Below, one piece after another: positions 1 to 11,369 of a DNA stretch of 64,000 nt. Source of the stretch: Ganoderma boninense (Eukaryota; Basidiomycota; Agaricomycetes; Polyporales; Polyporaceae). Each line of letters starts with the position of its first letter. The first letter of the stretch is position 1. The translations under genes were made by a program, and so were the position numbers. A model generated the notes under the pieces. The model was given only the letters and a program-made list of their open reading frames with translations, made no database searches and had not been told where the DNA came from. Location: assembly GCA_002900995.3 (NCBI GenBank), contig CM035311.1:2666001-2730000 (forward strand). Direction: 5' to 3'.

Positions 1-954
1 ACATAGCCACCGTAGGTCGGCGGTGGCTGCGAAGGCTGGGATGAAGGTGCTGGCCGCGATGAAGAGGACACCGCAGCAGGCGCAGTCGATTGTTGTGAAG
101 CCCCTGCACCAGATCCCCCCGCACCACTAGACGATGCCAACGAGTAGGACTGCCACTGAGAACGACCGCCCTTATCATGCATAGAAAGCTCCAATACGCG
201 CTGAAGTTCCTCCTCCTCGCGTCGTCGGACGTCATCATCGACTTCCGGTGGTGGTGGCTCGCTTGGTGTTTCAAACTTGTATCCTGAGTGCATATCTGAG
301 CATTTACATCCAGGTCAGATGGATCGTTCTTCTCGCACCTTTAGTCTTGAGATTCTCATAACATTCTTCCATCATCCCGAGTGCTGAATCCTTCTCAAAC
401 TCTGCAGACCAAATAGCCACCAAACCTAGGACGCGCTTCCGAACCTTGTCATGCGTCGTCTGCGGGACACATGTTACATGGATATTCACTTGCCCTGTCA
501 TTTGGAGCGAAGCACGCACCCGATCGGTCACCAGCTTCTCCAAACCCTGAGTAAATGCGCGAGATGCAATCTCTCGTTGTACTTCGATGCCACAGTTCTT
601 CGACAAAGCTTCAACCAGCGTAAGGGTATACAGTTGGACATTGGGGTTGCGATGTGTCAACCGCTTCAGCGCTGCAGCGACGACATTCCGTGCGCTGTTG
701 CGAAGGCAATAAGTCACGACAGCCCGATTGCGGTGGCAGATTTGGATGGTACTCACCCTTGCTCGCCCTCATCTTGGACCTTGTCACATAGATTGAGGAT
801 CAGCTCCCAGTTCTCGCTTGTCAAGTTCTCGTCCGTGGTCTTCACTACATAATGGGCGGTACAATGTGGTGAGACGCCTGGGGACCTCCGCACATCGGAA
901 GGGTGACTAACCGACGATTTCATCGTATGGATTGGCCTGGCCACCCCTGAACAT
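1..954 (-). CDS. HSE1: Hse1/STAM-type ESCRT-0 subunit, VHS-UIM part (3' truncated by window edge)
   Basis: This is the ESCRT-0 subunit that binds ubiquitinated cargo on endosomes together with Vps27. Exons read 954..912, 844..757, 694..339 and 283..1 (open at the edge); all junctions are GT-AG and keep phase. The first three exons encode a VHS domain, beginning NPYDEIV and running through TDENLTSENWELILNLCDKV to the helix ending YENLKTKG. Exon 4 carries a ubiquitin-interacting motif (EEEELQRVLELSM) followed by a Ser/Gln/Pro-rich linker. No FYVE finger lies between VHS and UIM, which separates it from Vps27 and fits Hse1. The SH3 domain expected in Hse1 would lie beyond base 1. It is divergent from MMS2, with 265 bp between the starts. 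The start was chosen as the first ATG in frame with the VHS exon (MFRGGQANPYDE). Confidence 0.88.
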
Positions 955-1219
955 GGTCGTGGAAATGGCAAGGTGTGCGACGTGCACGTATGGGAAGGTG
1001 TCGGAGAAGAGATGAAAGACGAGGGCCGCTGCGACGACGACTGCGGGAGAACGGTGCTGGTGAGAGCAGCGAGGAGCTCTTGCCGCTTCTGCCGCCCAAG
1101 GCAGTGACGGCCCGGTCTTTGCCGACGCGCATCTCGATGGGACTCGAAGCCACTCGCCGCGAGGACTCCCGTAGCCGTTCAGCCACCGCCCCGCATACAC
1201 TCTCCTCCTCCCCTCCACC
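955..1219. promoter_or_regulatory. Shared upstream region of HSE1 and MMS2
   Basis: These 265 bp lie between two divergent start codons and must hold both promoters and 5' UTRs. No TATA box is evident. The many reading frames crossing it are GC-rich shadows without family similarity. Confidence 0.55.
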
Positions 1220-1826
1220 ATGGCAAAGGGTGCGTTCTGCGGCCTGTTTTCCATCCCAGTCACCCGTTGACACACCACCACAGTCCCGCGTAACTTCCGT
1301 CTGCTCGAGGAGCTCGAGAAGGGCGAGAAGGGCATTGGCGACGGCTCCTGCTCGTATGGTCTCGAGGATGGAGACGATATCATGATGAGCCACTGGAACG
1401 GGACAATCATTGGCCCTGGACACGTTAGTATACCAACCACTGTCGTCCATTTGCGATCTAGCCTATCGCCACTGACCGTAAATGTTCTTCTCGCCGAATA
1501 GACCGTCCACGAGAATCGCATTTACAGTCTCAAGATCACCTGCGGCGATCACTACCCAGATCAGCCTCCCGTCGTGCAGTTCATCTCTCGCGTGAACCTC
1601 CCATTTGTCAACCAAGTCGATGGCAGGGTTGACCCCACCAAGCTGCCCGTCCTCTCGCATTGGAGCAGGAACAGCAGTATTGAGACCGTCCTTGTGGAGA
1701 TTCGGCGGTACGTGCCGGACCTTCTGTCATATATTGCCCGTTGCCCACATCCGTTACTATAGGGAAATGGCTTCGTTCAACAATCGCAAGCTCCCCCAAC
1801 CTCCAGAGGGCAGCACTTTCCCGTAA
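1220..1826 (+). CDS. MMS2: Ubiquitin-conjugating enzyme variant Mms2 (UEV)
   Basis: Mms2 is the catalytically inactive E2 variant that partners Ubc13 to build K63-linked ubiquitin chains on PCNA in error-free post-replication repair. Exons are 1220..1229, 1284..1423, 1502..1707 and 1763..1826, giving 139 residues, the usual size. The protein starts [20 protein letters not shown] and contains the UEV landmarks [32 protein letters not shown] and a C-terminal [10 protein letters not shown]. The active-site Cys region of true E2s is replaced by [14 protein letters not shown], as expected of a UEV. The first exon is only 10 bp (ATG plus seven bases), a common arrangement for fungal E2 genes. The gene is divergent from HSE1. 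Confidence 0.95.
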
Positions 1827-3145
1827 ACGAGGAGGCGGACAAGCACAATATGGAGGTAAACGTCTTGGTGTGTTGAGCACTGTGTTCTAGTATCAGTCAA
1901 GCGCAATTCATGTGATACATATATCCCCGAATTTTGATCATATAACGCCATCCATACCTCCGCTGATCGTCCACAGATTTGTGCTCCCCGTGTTTGCCGG
2001 ACGTATTTGCTCGATTGCCATTTCAGCTGACGCTACTTACAGCGTGTGAGACGACCTAAATCAGATGTAGCGCGCACCGGTGCGTGGTTATCTCCGGGCT
2101 GGCATAACTGTCCCTAATGAATGATGGCACCAGGTTGACAGAGCCAGTTTGAGCCAGAGGGCCGGAGATGTGGTTTCCGCATAATGACCTCATCCAATTG
2201 AGCAACGTCTAAATTGATTGCAACCATGTTTAGCCGAAAGTCAAGTCGAAGAGAGTCGACCTTAAATAACACCGCCACCCTCCCGGTCTTCGTGACAGCC
2301 TGCTGAGACTAACTGTTTGCCGAAGGTTGATCTCGGGCAATGCATTGAGAAATTTCCCAAGCCTTGGCCTGGTCTTTACAACAAGTTTATGTCGTCTTTC
2401 TATTTGCTACAGCCTCCCCGAATGCCAGGAACCCGTTGACAGGACGATCGACTTATACACGTCCATTTGCGATGGGATACCATGCCGCGACTTGGCCGCG
2501 ACAATGAGAAATGAGTGAGTCCTCTCTTTCTTTTTCATTGCGAAGCACTGAGATCGAGATCTTCTCGCCTTCTCGGACACATTTTCCGAAAATCTGATCT
2601 CCCCGTTCTCAATTCCCACAATAGCATGAGACTGCTGTCCGTGATGACAGGAAGCTTGGAGGGGAAGCCATCTGAAGCCATCCAGCGATTCCACTTTGGT
2701 ACGATTGTCGTCCTTGATGATATCAGCAACATACATCCCCGTGCTCGTCGGGCTTATATTCGTCGATCTCGTTGGACGACAGCAGACGACAGCCCCTCCC
2801 GGATGCAAACAATGCCGGGTTTGCGTCGGTGCATCTCGGTTGATGTCTGCGGTACCGGTGATTGAGCTCTAGCTGTCATGCCGGGAGCACGACAAACCTC
2901 AAAACGGGCATAATGCTGACCTTTGGCCTCCGCGGAATCCCAACGGTGCTCTATTTGCGGGACCCATTCTGTACCTATATAAACTGCTGAGGGAGTAGCG
3001 CACTGTTCCTCAGCATACCGCAACTCCACTCTTTCCAGTGAGTCCTTCTCATCTCCCACCCCACCGCGCCGCAACCGACTGACGGACAGAAATTCCCTTC
3101 TCCCTTCAAAGGACAGTGTTGGTCCCAGTCGCCTCAGTCGTCACC
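1827..3145. other. 1.3 kb intergenic region, no gene supported
   Basis: Short ORFs occur on both strands (for example 2407-2865), but none has a coherent family signature or splice structure. The right end contains the TATA box and 5' UTR of the downstream secreted-protein gene. Confidence 0.5.
2976..2983 (+). promoter_or_regulatory. TATA box (TATATAAA) of the Pro/Val-repeat protein gene
   Basis: A canonical TATATAAA lies about 170 bp upstream of the ATG at 3146. A pyrimidine-rich, start-site-like stretch begins about 30 bp downstream. A strong TATA box fits a highly expressed structural gene. Confidence 0.6.
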
Positions 3146-3903
3146 ATGACTGCCTTTCCTTTCGTCCTTGTGTCGGTCCTCAGCGTCTTCACGCTCTCGC
3201 AGCACACCCTTGCCACCGTCGTCGGCCCCGGTGTCGCCGCCCCGGTGGTCCAGCCCATCGTCGAGCCGGTCATCCCCGTCACCCCAGTGACCCCCGTCGC
3301 TCCCGTGGTCCAGCCTGTTGCGCCTATCGTTCAACCTGTTGTCCCGGTCGCCCCCGTTGTCCAGCCCGTCGTCCCTGTCATCCAGCCTGTCCTCCCAGTC
3401 ATTCAGCCCGTTATCCCAGTCATTCAGCCCGTCATTCCCGTCGTCCAGCCCGTTATCCAGGTTGTCCAGCCCGTCATCCCCGTCGTCCCCGTACTTCAGG
3501 TCGTTCGCCCTGTCCTTCCCGTCGTGCCGGTCATCCAACCCGTTGTTGCTCCAGGTAAGCACCCCTACAACCACATGTCGCGTCTCCTCGACCATCCGCT
3601 GACTGTTTTCGCCCGTTCTAAGTAGTCGTCGGTGCTGGTAAGATCCTAATCCGCCGTATTTCCTTGCTATTCTATTTGCTGACTTCTGCTCCCCCACCTG
3701 CAGTCGGCTATGGTGCCGGGGTGAGTCTCTCTAGTAAAATTCTTTTATATTCTTCCGTGTTAATCATGCTGCTGCTTATGTAGGTCGGATGCGGTGGCTG
3801 GGGTGGAGCTGCCTATGGCGGCGCTTATGGTGGTTATGGCGGCGCTGCCTATGGCGGGTACGGTGTTGGCTACGGTGGATACGGCGGTGGACTCGTCTAC
3901 TAA
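3146..3903 (+). CDS. Secreted Pro/Val-repeat protein with Gly/Tyr-rich tail
   Basis: I do not recognise a named family. Exons are 3146..3554, 3623..3637 (15 bp), 3704..3720 (17 bp) and 3784..3903, giving about 186 residues in phase. Residues 1-23 form a signal peptide ending SQHTLA. Residues about 25-135 are a degenerate tandem repeat of the type PV-hydrophobic-QPV (for example PVVQPVIPV, PVIQPVIPV), with no charged residues for long stretches. After the two micro-exons the tail is GGWGGAAYGGAYGGYGGAAY and similar Gly/Tyr/Ala repeats ending GGLVY. The composition resembles cell-wall or adhesive structural proteins such as elastin-like and glycine-rich wall proteins. Extracellular structure is therefore an inference from composition, not homology. 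A TATA box at 2976 and the in-frame micro-exons support a real gene. Confidence 0.75.
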
Positions 3904-4368
3904 ACGGTCGTTCCGTTTGGGAGACGCTTAAAAATTCTATGCCTTATGCGTATTCTATTTGACCTAAAGTTGTGAAGTATCAGATCATACTGCTATGGTG
4001 TTCCCTAATAACTTTCAGAGTACTTCAGTGTACCAGAGGACTTCTGTATTCATCCAGTGTTTGTACATCCGCAATTGAACTTCCTTTGTATACGGGAAGT
4101 TATTTTACAGAGCGGGAAAGAGCAATCGTTAAAGCCACTGCTGGAATGCCAGTGACGGTAAAACCTCCTCACTGTGGCGTCGTATAACCTGTTCAAGTTT
4201 GAAATAGTGTCAGAAGCCACAAGATTGAAGCTATCTAGTTTAAAAGTCTTTATTCGTGCATATAACCCATGCTGTTTTGCTGGCCGATATCATTGTAGTA
4301 TTTATCGTCCATTCTTAGGCTCGTCCCCATCCTGTTCGGTGATGGGATTTCAAACTCCGTTGTGAGGG

Positions 4369-4910
4369 TTACCGAACAGGCTGGGCAAACTCGTCGCCCT
4401 TTTGGCGGGGCGGCCCGTGGGAAAATGGACTTCGTGAAATCGCGCGTTCTCCCCTTGGAGAGAAACCGGTCCCTCACTGGTACCACCTCCTCGCCCCCCC
4501 ATAGTCAGAACATGAGACTGCATTTCCCGCATTCTACACCATGCGTCGTTCATATCCATCATTCATAGTGGGATTTTAAACTGTGGATCCGAGGAGGCTC
4601 AATGGTCCACGCTCGCTCGCTGGGTCAAATAAGCGCCTCACTTGATACCGTTCGGCGCCTCTATGGAGGGCACCCCGGATCCCAGAAGTACGCCAATACG
4701 TGGAATGGGCATGCAAATATTTGGCGCAGATTGTGTACGTGATAAATATATGGACAAACCATACGTAGCACATGGCACAAGAATTATGTAGGCTACGCAG
4801 TGGGGAGCGGTGCGCTGGTGGGCTCTCCAAGGGAGAGAAGCTCGATTTCACCAAGTCCATTCTCCCACGGGCCGCCCCGCCAAAAGGGCGGCGAGTTTGC
4901 CCAGTCGGTA
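4369..4910. repeat. Long inverted repeat, arms about 80-90 bp, possible degenerate MITE
   Basis: The left arm (about 4369..4463) and right arm (about 4822..4910) are reverse complements at roughly 85-90% identity. Shared landmarks include CTGGGCAAACTCG, CCCTTTTGGCGGGGCGGCCC and TGGACTT.GTGAAATCG. They are separated by about 360 bp. The left arm has a 6 bp insertion after TACCGA. No clear target-site duplication was found. A worn terminal-inverted-repeat element or an inverted duplication would both fit. Confidence 0.7.
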
Positions 4911-4962
4911 TGGCAGGTCCTCCCCCTTTCACACTCCGCTGATGGGACCTGCCACCGACTGG
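4901..4962. repeat. Short perfect-arm hairpin upstream of SEC6
   Basis: CCAGTCGGTATGGCAGGTCC at 4901-4920 pairs with GGACCTGCCACCGACTGG at 4945-4962 around a 24 bp loop. It partly overlaps the end of the larger inverted repeat. Function unknown. Confidence 0.65.
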
Positions 4963-5206
4963 CTTGCGAGTCTAGTCCATTCTGTCGAGTCGTACTCAGC
5001 AATGGCTAGAGCGCGCCTCGCGGCATGGGGCGGCCCGTCGCCGGTGATCCGTTCGGTACGAGCTCGAGATCAGATCGGGCAATTCGGCAGCAGCAACGGT
5101 CCTCACCGCCAACGGTGTAATTGTTTCGAACTCTGCCCCTCAAATATACCCTGCCCGGCGACTCTTAAATACCCCACGACTGATTGTCTTTCTCCGTCCT
5201 ACTATC

Positions 5207-7695
5207 ATGGCCGCTGTGCCCACGATATCTGCTGCTCAGGCTGTCGGCGAATACCTGCAATCTCCTGACGACCTCGCCAAGGTCGCCGCCTTTCGGAAGA
5301 AGCTCGAGAAAGAGAAGGCCTCCATCGACGCACGGCTCCGGAGTGGAGTGAAAGAGCAGCTGGATGCGACGCGGGAGGGCCTGAGGAAGCTGTTTGGGAC
5401 ACGGAACAATGTACAGAGCATCAAGGACGAGATGGAGACTGTGGACAAGATGTGTGGCGACCCTGCGTATGCCGTCTCGACGTTTGACCAGATCAGCAGA
5501 GTGCGTCTCTTTTTCTTCTCGCTGTGAACTGGCGAAAGCTTAAGGTGTATGCTTGTGCCTAGGTGTCCATGGCACACCGCAACTTCGAGCAGACGGAGGA
5601 GATGGTGAACAACCTCCTCGAGATGAACTCCAAGCTCGAAATGCTCGAGCAGATGCTCGTCGACGACAGCAACGACATAACCGGACCGGCCCCCAATCTC
5701 CTCCGCATACACTTCCAGCTCAACCGCCTCGAAGCGTTCCGGAACCAGACCATGCATCAGGCGAAGAAGTCCTCCACTGACACCCGCGGCATCCTTACGC
5801 GCTGGTTCGAGCGATTAACCCACCTTATCGAAGCATTCGAAGAATACGTTCTGGAGATAGCGAAGAACATCCTTCCCATTGTACGAGCCGGAAACCCGGA
5901 CGTCATTGTCCGATTGATGAAGGTTGTGGAGATGGAGGCGAGAGAGGATGAGAAGGTGCGTACATGCGCGCGTGTGCATTTGAGTGAAGACCCTCTACCG
6001 TTCTGGTCTCTGCTGCTTTCGTTATGGGTTTTAGGTGGTTTGCAATTCCAGACTGACCATTTTCCGCCCAGGCCATTGCCATCAAGCTCGTCAAGAAGGC
6101 GGCGAAGATGGATGCCGCCTCGAAATTCAGGTCCATGCAGGCTAACGCCCGCGTTATCAAGCATTACCGCTCCAAGGTCATGAAATGTATCTCGGATTCC
6201 ATCCAGGCGAAGTTCGATGAAGTGTACGCCGCAAACGAACGCAATCCCGCCGGTTTCCTTGACGACCTCGTTTTTATCTACAAAGACCTCATCCGCATAG
6301 AAAGTGACGTCGTTCCATGTTTTCCTCCCTCGTACGATATCTGGTCCACCTTCGTGCGCGATTACCATAAGGCCCTCAACAACACCCTTAACCGTCTCGT
6401 CAAATCGGAGCCGGAGGCCAGCGTGCTCCTTACGCTCCATGCATGGATCAAAGAGTACAAGAAGAGCATGCGTGAGCTCGAAATCGCCCCTGAGCTCCTT
6501 GAGCCACCCCTCCTCGAGGGCAAGGAACAGTCGCTCATCGAAGATTACCTCCAACTCATCATCAAGAAGCTGGACGAATGGTCAGGGAACCTCATGCGCA
6601 CCGAGGTTGCCGCATTCACTGCGCGCGAGGAGCCTCCGGAAATCAGTGCAGACGGCCTCTACACGACGTCCGGCACAGTCATCTTCCTCGACATGGTCAA
6701 CCAGCAAGTCGACCTCGCACTCGACTCGAACCAGGGTCTCGTCCTCGCCCGCGCAGTTGAGGAGGTAAACCGAGTGATGCGTTCAATCCAGGATCGCTGG
6801 GTAAAGCTCGTCGACACGGAGTACAAGAAGCACACCGAGAAGCCGGACGAGGTGCCCGGCGGGCTCGTCGAGTACTGCATCGCGCTCGCAAACGACCAGA
6901 TCAAGTCCGCCGACTTCACCGAAGCGCTCTCCGCGCGCATAGAGCCGCTCGTCAGCGACAAGTACCGCGTGACGATCCACGACCGGTTCAACGACGCGCT
7001 CGACGGGTACCTCGACGTCGCGAAGAGGTGCACGCAAACCCTGATCGGCATCATCTTCAACGACCTCAAACCCGCGGTCAAGCAGCTCTTCGGGCCGACG
7101 TGGTACGATGGCACGCACGCGCAGATCATCGAGACGATGCGCGACTACATGTCTGACTACCAGGCGTATCTCAACGAGTCGCTCTTCGAGGTCCTTCTCG
7201 AGGATCTGCTCGACATGTACCTCGTGACGTACCTCACGGCGCTCGTGAACGGGCCGAAGTTGACCATGCCCGCTGCGACGGACCGGATGAAGAAGGACCT
7301 CGACGAGGCGTACCAGTTCTTCGGGACGTACAAGAAGATGAAGGAGCTCGAGCCGCAGATGGAGGTCCTCGACCAGGTGCTGTCGATGCTGGAGGCGTCG
7401 AAGAGCCTAGCCTTCCTCTCGTATTGGTCGTTCGCGAAGGTCCATGGCCCGTGCATACAGTTTGTGGAGGCCTTGATGAAATCGCGAAGTGATCTGGATC
7501 GGTCAGCGGTGAACGAGGTCATGGACAGCATCAAGCGCAAGGTGAAGGAAGAAAACCTCTCAGATCGTAAGCCATGTTTATTAGATGTGGCGGACGCATA
7601 CATTAACATAATCCGCTGTTACAGCACCAGAACCGACCATCATGAAGAAGATCGTCATTCAAGGAGCGCTGTCGCGGTTCCTCGTGCGCTCATAG
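5207..7695 (+). CDS. SEC6: Exocyst complex subunit Sec6
   Basis: Sec6 is a helical subunit of the exocyst, which tethers secretory vesicles to the plasma membrane and binds the SNARE machinery. Exons are 5207..5500, 5563..5955, 6072..7566 and 7625..7695, giving 750 residues, normal for fungal Sec6. The N-terminal half has the coiled-coil pattern of the family (LEKEKASIDARLRSGVKEQL; MAHRNFEQTEEMVNNLLEM). The third exon carries the conserved CATCHR-like helical core, with segments such as TEYKKHTEKPDEVPGGLVEY and RFNDALDGYLDVAKR. The last exon encodes PEPTIMKKIVIQGALSRFLVRS, the expected C-terminus. Exons 1 and 2 end in phase 0. It converges on QNS1, with 166 bp between stop codons. Confidence 0.93.
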
Positions 7696-7861
7696 GGCTA
7701 AACGGACGGCTCTCTTTATTTATTCTGCAACCCCCGCATACACCGGTTATGTATCTATCGCTATCGACACTTTTCTTGGCCGCTTTGTAACCTACACGCC
7801 TGTATTTCTACGCATTCGCAATCAATGGACTGGGATAGAACACCAAAATCTATGCGACGCC

Positions 7862-10800
7862 TTATAAGATGGAGATCTTGTCCTTGACCTCAGAAACCTT
7901 CGCCGTGGACCTGTCTGGCCATCTCGCCGCGGCCTCATCGATCTTCTTGAACTGCCAAGGGAAGCGCGACGGGTACAAGAAAGGCCGCAGGTCAAACCGA
8001 TTGTCATCGGGGCTGTATTGCTCCTGCACGGCGTTCAGCAAACAGATTCAACGTCTTCATGCCTAACAACAGTAGCTCACCGCATGGTACGATGGAGTGA
8101 GGGTCGTCATCTTGTGCCTGTTCCGCGCGTGCTCGAAGAAGAAATGTTTGACCTTCTCCGCGACCTTCAAGAATTAAAACAAAAAGTCAGCGGGGGTTCA
8201 TGCAGCAGAGGCTCCTAAACTGCCCCGAACCTGGAGGGGGGAGAGGACCGAGCCCCACTCGTGCACGAGCTTCGTGAACATGCTCCATGGGCCACACTTC
8301 TCGACCTTGCGCAGCCGCCCGAAGACGGAGAGCTCGTCGTACGTCATGCCCATGTCAGCCTCGTCTGCTTGGACGTAGTCCTCGGTGATCGGCTCAAGCT
8401 CAGCAGTGGGGACGGCGTCCAGGAATCTGCGATTTTGTTTAAATCAACCAGAATGCCGCAGGGGATGTCAGGCAGGGGGACGTACTCGGTCAAGACCGGG
8501 AGCTCGAATGCGTCTCGGGCGTACGCGATAAACTTCTTGAGGTCCGTCTTACTGATAGCACCGATGGGGTTGACGTCCGCTGCACGATTGGTCAGGCTTC
8601 CTAAGAAGCTCGGAACGACCAGCGCACTCACCGGACGAACAGTCGTACTTCGTGAAGTAACCGCGTATACTGCAGAGGACGCGCACGTCAGCGGGACCCC
8701 ACTCCACGGAAAGCACCAGCATCGGCCCCTACCTCTCGTCCACGTTCGCGCTGCCCAGGACGAGCAGCCCGCCCTGGCGGCCGCGCGCCCACGGCATGAG
8801 CTGCGCAAACAAGTACGCAACGACCATCCTTAGGCGCGCCTGTATGTTCTGCAGCGCGAGGTTCTCCGCGGCGGTGCCCCCGTGCGCCTTGAAGCGCGGC
8901 CGCGCGCCCGTGACGAACACGAACAGGTCGCGCAGCGCGCCGACGACGGTGTCCATGTTCAGGTCGATGTGGTACGCGCCGATCGCGCCCGCGAGGTCCT
9001 TCGCGCGTCGCCGCGTCTCGGGCGACGAGTTCTCCGTGCCCATGTAGCACGTGTGGAAGATGCGGTTCGCAAACTCGCGCGCGTCGGTAGGCGTGTAGGG
9101 CGAGTCGGGGGCCTCGCCTGCGATGCGGCGCGCGTCCGCGATGACGTGCGCGTCTGCGGATCGTTTTGTGTGGGTATGAGGAGGCAAAGGGGGAGGACAT
9201 GGGGGGAGCACGAACCACCATTGCGCGCTGCCTCCGCGACGAGGCGGCACATCGAGTAGACAATGACGGACGTTGCGCAGCTGTCGATGCCGCCGCTGAG
9301 CGGGATGAAATACCCTTGCGTCCTAGACCGACGGAGGTAGTCCCATAGCCAGCACGCGGGGCCTAGCCTGCAATCGCAAACGCTCGTCAACGCCCAAGAC
9401 GGGTCACACAACAGGTGGCCACTGACGCGATCTCCTCTTCGGGCTTGTGGTATCGCACTTCAGGGGGCGGGCCGACGATAAGCTCGTTGAACGCCTTGAT
9501 CTCATCGCCCGTGGACCCGGAGAGGGCGAAGTCGACCTCGATACGGTGGTACCGCTCCGCGCCAGCCGCCTGGTTGCTGCGGCTGCTCGTCGCGCGGTGC
9601 GAGCGCACGTCTTCGAGGTCGACCGTTGCGGTGACGACCTCGACGTCCTGGAGGGAGAACTGCGAGCCTTGGGCGACGACGCGGCCGTTCACGACGATCA
9701 TTGCGCAACCGTCGTAGTAGAGACGGTCGCCGTCGCAGCCTTGCTGGTTGGCATAGAGGTATATGCCTCCGAGCTGCATAGTCAAATGTTACTACACCTG
9801 CGGAACGCGGGGCGTATTGGACAGCTGCACCTTCATTGTGGCCTCTTTCATGAGCTCGATGCGGCGGTACAGTTTGCGGAGCTCGTGGTGGCTGCCGCTC
9901 GAGTTCGTGAAGATCTCCACACCATCCAGACCCATGAGGATATGGGGACTGTACGAGATCAGATACTAGAAGTAGTGGATTATCCAGCGTACATCTACCT
10001 TGCTGGGGTGAAGAGCTCCTCACAAAGCTCGACACCAATACAAGTGTCGACGGTGCTGACGACGGCGTCCCCAAAAGGCACCTTCGTCTACGATTGTGGG
10101 CATTCATCAGTGCCCATCATTTTCCTACCGGCAACCATACATACCTGACCAGTGACGGCATGGATAATACGAGGCAGATAGTGGTCTTCGACCTGGCGAT
10201 GCTTCATCCAGGGTGTAAACCACCGCAGCTCGCGGTAGTTGCCGTCGTTCGCCATCCACATCTTCGGGCGAATAAGAAGGATCTGACCATCGTGAATGAT
10301 AACACGGCAGTTGTAGATGACGTTCTTGTGAACCACAGGCCTGTCGACAAATCTTATCAACGTGGCCCTCAGATCGAGTAAGGAAAGCACACTGACATCC
10401 CGATATCACACACGATGTCCTTTGCCTCCTCGGATTTGAGGATCTCGGCCAAAACCTCCCACGAATGCAGGCAGGTATCGCCTAGAAGACAGTCACAATA
10501 AGCCTTCATGGCTTAGACGACCTGCTTGACATACCCTCGAGGAAATGGTCCATACAGCCATACCCGCTGGAAAGAGGAGGTTTAGATCTACGCCAAAAGC
10601 AGAAAGGTCACGATTTAAATCATACGTTATCTCTAACTCAGGCCCAACACGCAGGGTGGCACCCTTTTCTTTTGCTATTCTGAGACTCTCTAGGATGCGT
10701 TGAAGGTTCCCCTGGGAATGGCAAATTGGTCGGCCTCCAACTTGGACCTTGGTCGACTGAATCTCACCTCGAAATCTAAGGCCCATTGGTTAAGGGAACT

Positions 10801-10936
10801 GTGGATGTGAGTGGTTAATGCAACTGCCGATGCCGATGATCCAACACAACACGCACCACCTAACAGATGATGTCAGCGGGGAAGCGGTCGTAAGGTTCTT
10901 TCTTACTTACGTTGCGACGGTGATGAGATGCCCCAT
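7862..10936 (-). CDS. QNS1: Glutamine-dependent NAD(+) synthetase
   Basis: This enzyme makes NAD from deamido-NAD, ATP and glutamine; an N-terminal glutaminase passes ammonia to the synthetase domain. It starts [20 protein letters not shown]. Nine 5' exons are resolved: 10936..10911, 10798..10768, 10711..10626, 10566..10535, 10481..10397, 10340..10145, 10081..9999, 9948..9831 and 9773..9427, all in phase; further exons run to the TAA at 7862. The nitrilase part shows the catalytic Glu (GPELEITGYG), the Lys-region [10 protein letters not shown] and the Cys in [12 protein letters not shown]. The synthetase part shows the PP-loop [12 protein letters not shown], then [29 protein letters not shown]. 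The C-terminus reads [20 protein letters not shown] and ends KDKISIL. The gene is unusually intron-dense (at least 13 introns), and several 5' exons are only 26-32 bp. Confidence 0.93.
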
Positions 10937-11369
10937 CCTGCGGTTCAATTCAACAGAGCGGATGGCTCAGGTACCCACGAGACCTTTGCTTGTCCTTCGA
11001 TGTGGGCGATCACTGGGCGATGTTCAAGCTTACTTTTGCGAGGACGAGTCTCGCTACCGCCCGTCCAACCCCGCATTTGTCATGCACATCACGTCATCAA
11101 GGGCGTACAGCTTGACAGAGGAAAAAAACATGTCTTGTTCTGGGTGTCTAATACATTTATTGGTGTATAATGGTATCGTAGGGGAACATTCGTGCAACAA
11201 CATGCAAAGCGTGTGGAGAGGGATTACCGTGGACGTGCGAGAACATACTGCTACAAGTGCGAGCGCGGGCTGTCTCCGCGCCTTCTAGTCTATTGTAAAA
11301 CAATTCAAGGGGAAGCGTACGAGGGGGGACCTACAAGTAACCAGTTAGCATATATGCGCGTTACGTGTA
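10937..11369. other. Intergenic, QNS1 promoter and ACC1 3' flank
   Basis: These 433 bp between two minus-strand genes hold the ACC1 3' UTR/terminator and the QNS1 promoter. ORFs crossing it (for example 10818-11288 plus) overlap the QNS1 first exon and show no family pattern. Confidence 0.5.

Larger units (their letters stand above)
3904..5206. other. 1.3 kb intergenic region with inverted repeats
   Basis: No gene is supported. The region holds the long inverted repeat 4369-4910 and the short hairpin 4901-4962, both listed separately. The last 200 bp should contain the SEC6 promoter and 5' UTR. Confidence 0.5.

Noticed and set aside
3134..3697. Minus-strand 187-codon Asp/Asn/Gly-rich ORF
   Set aside because: Exact antisense of the PV repeats; an Asp/Gly/Asn repeat is the expected shadow.
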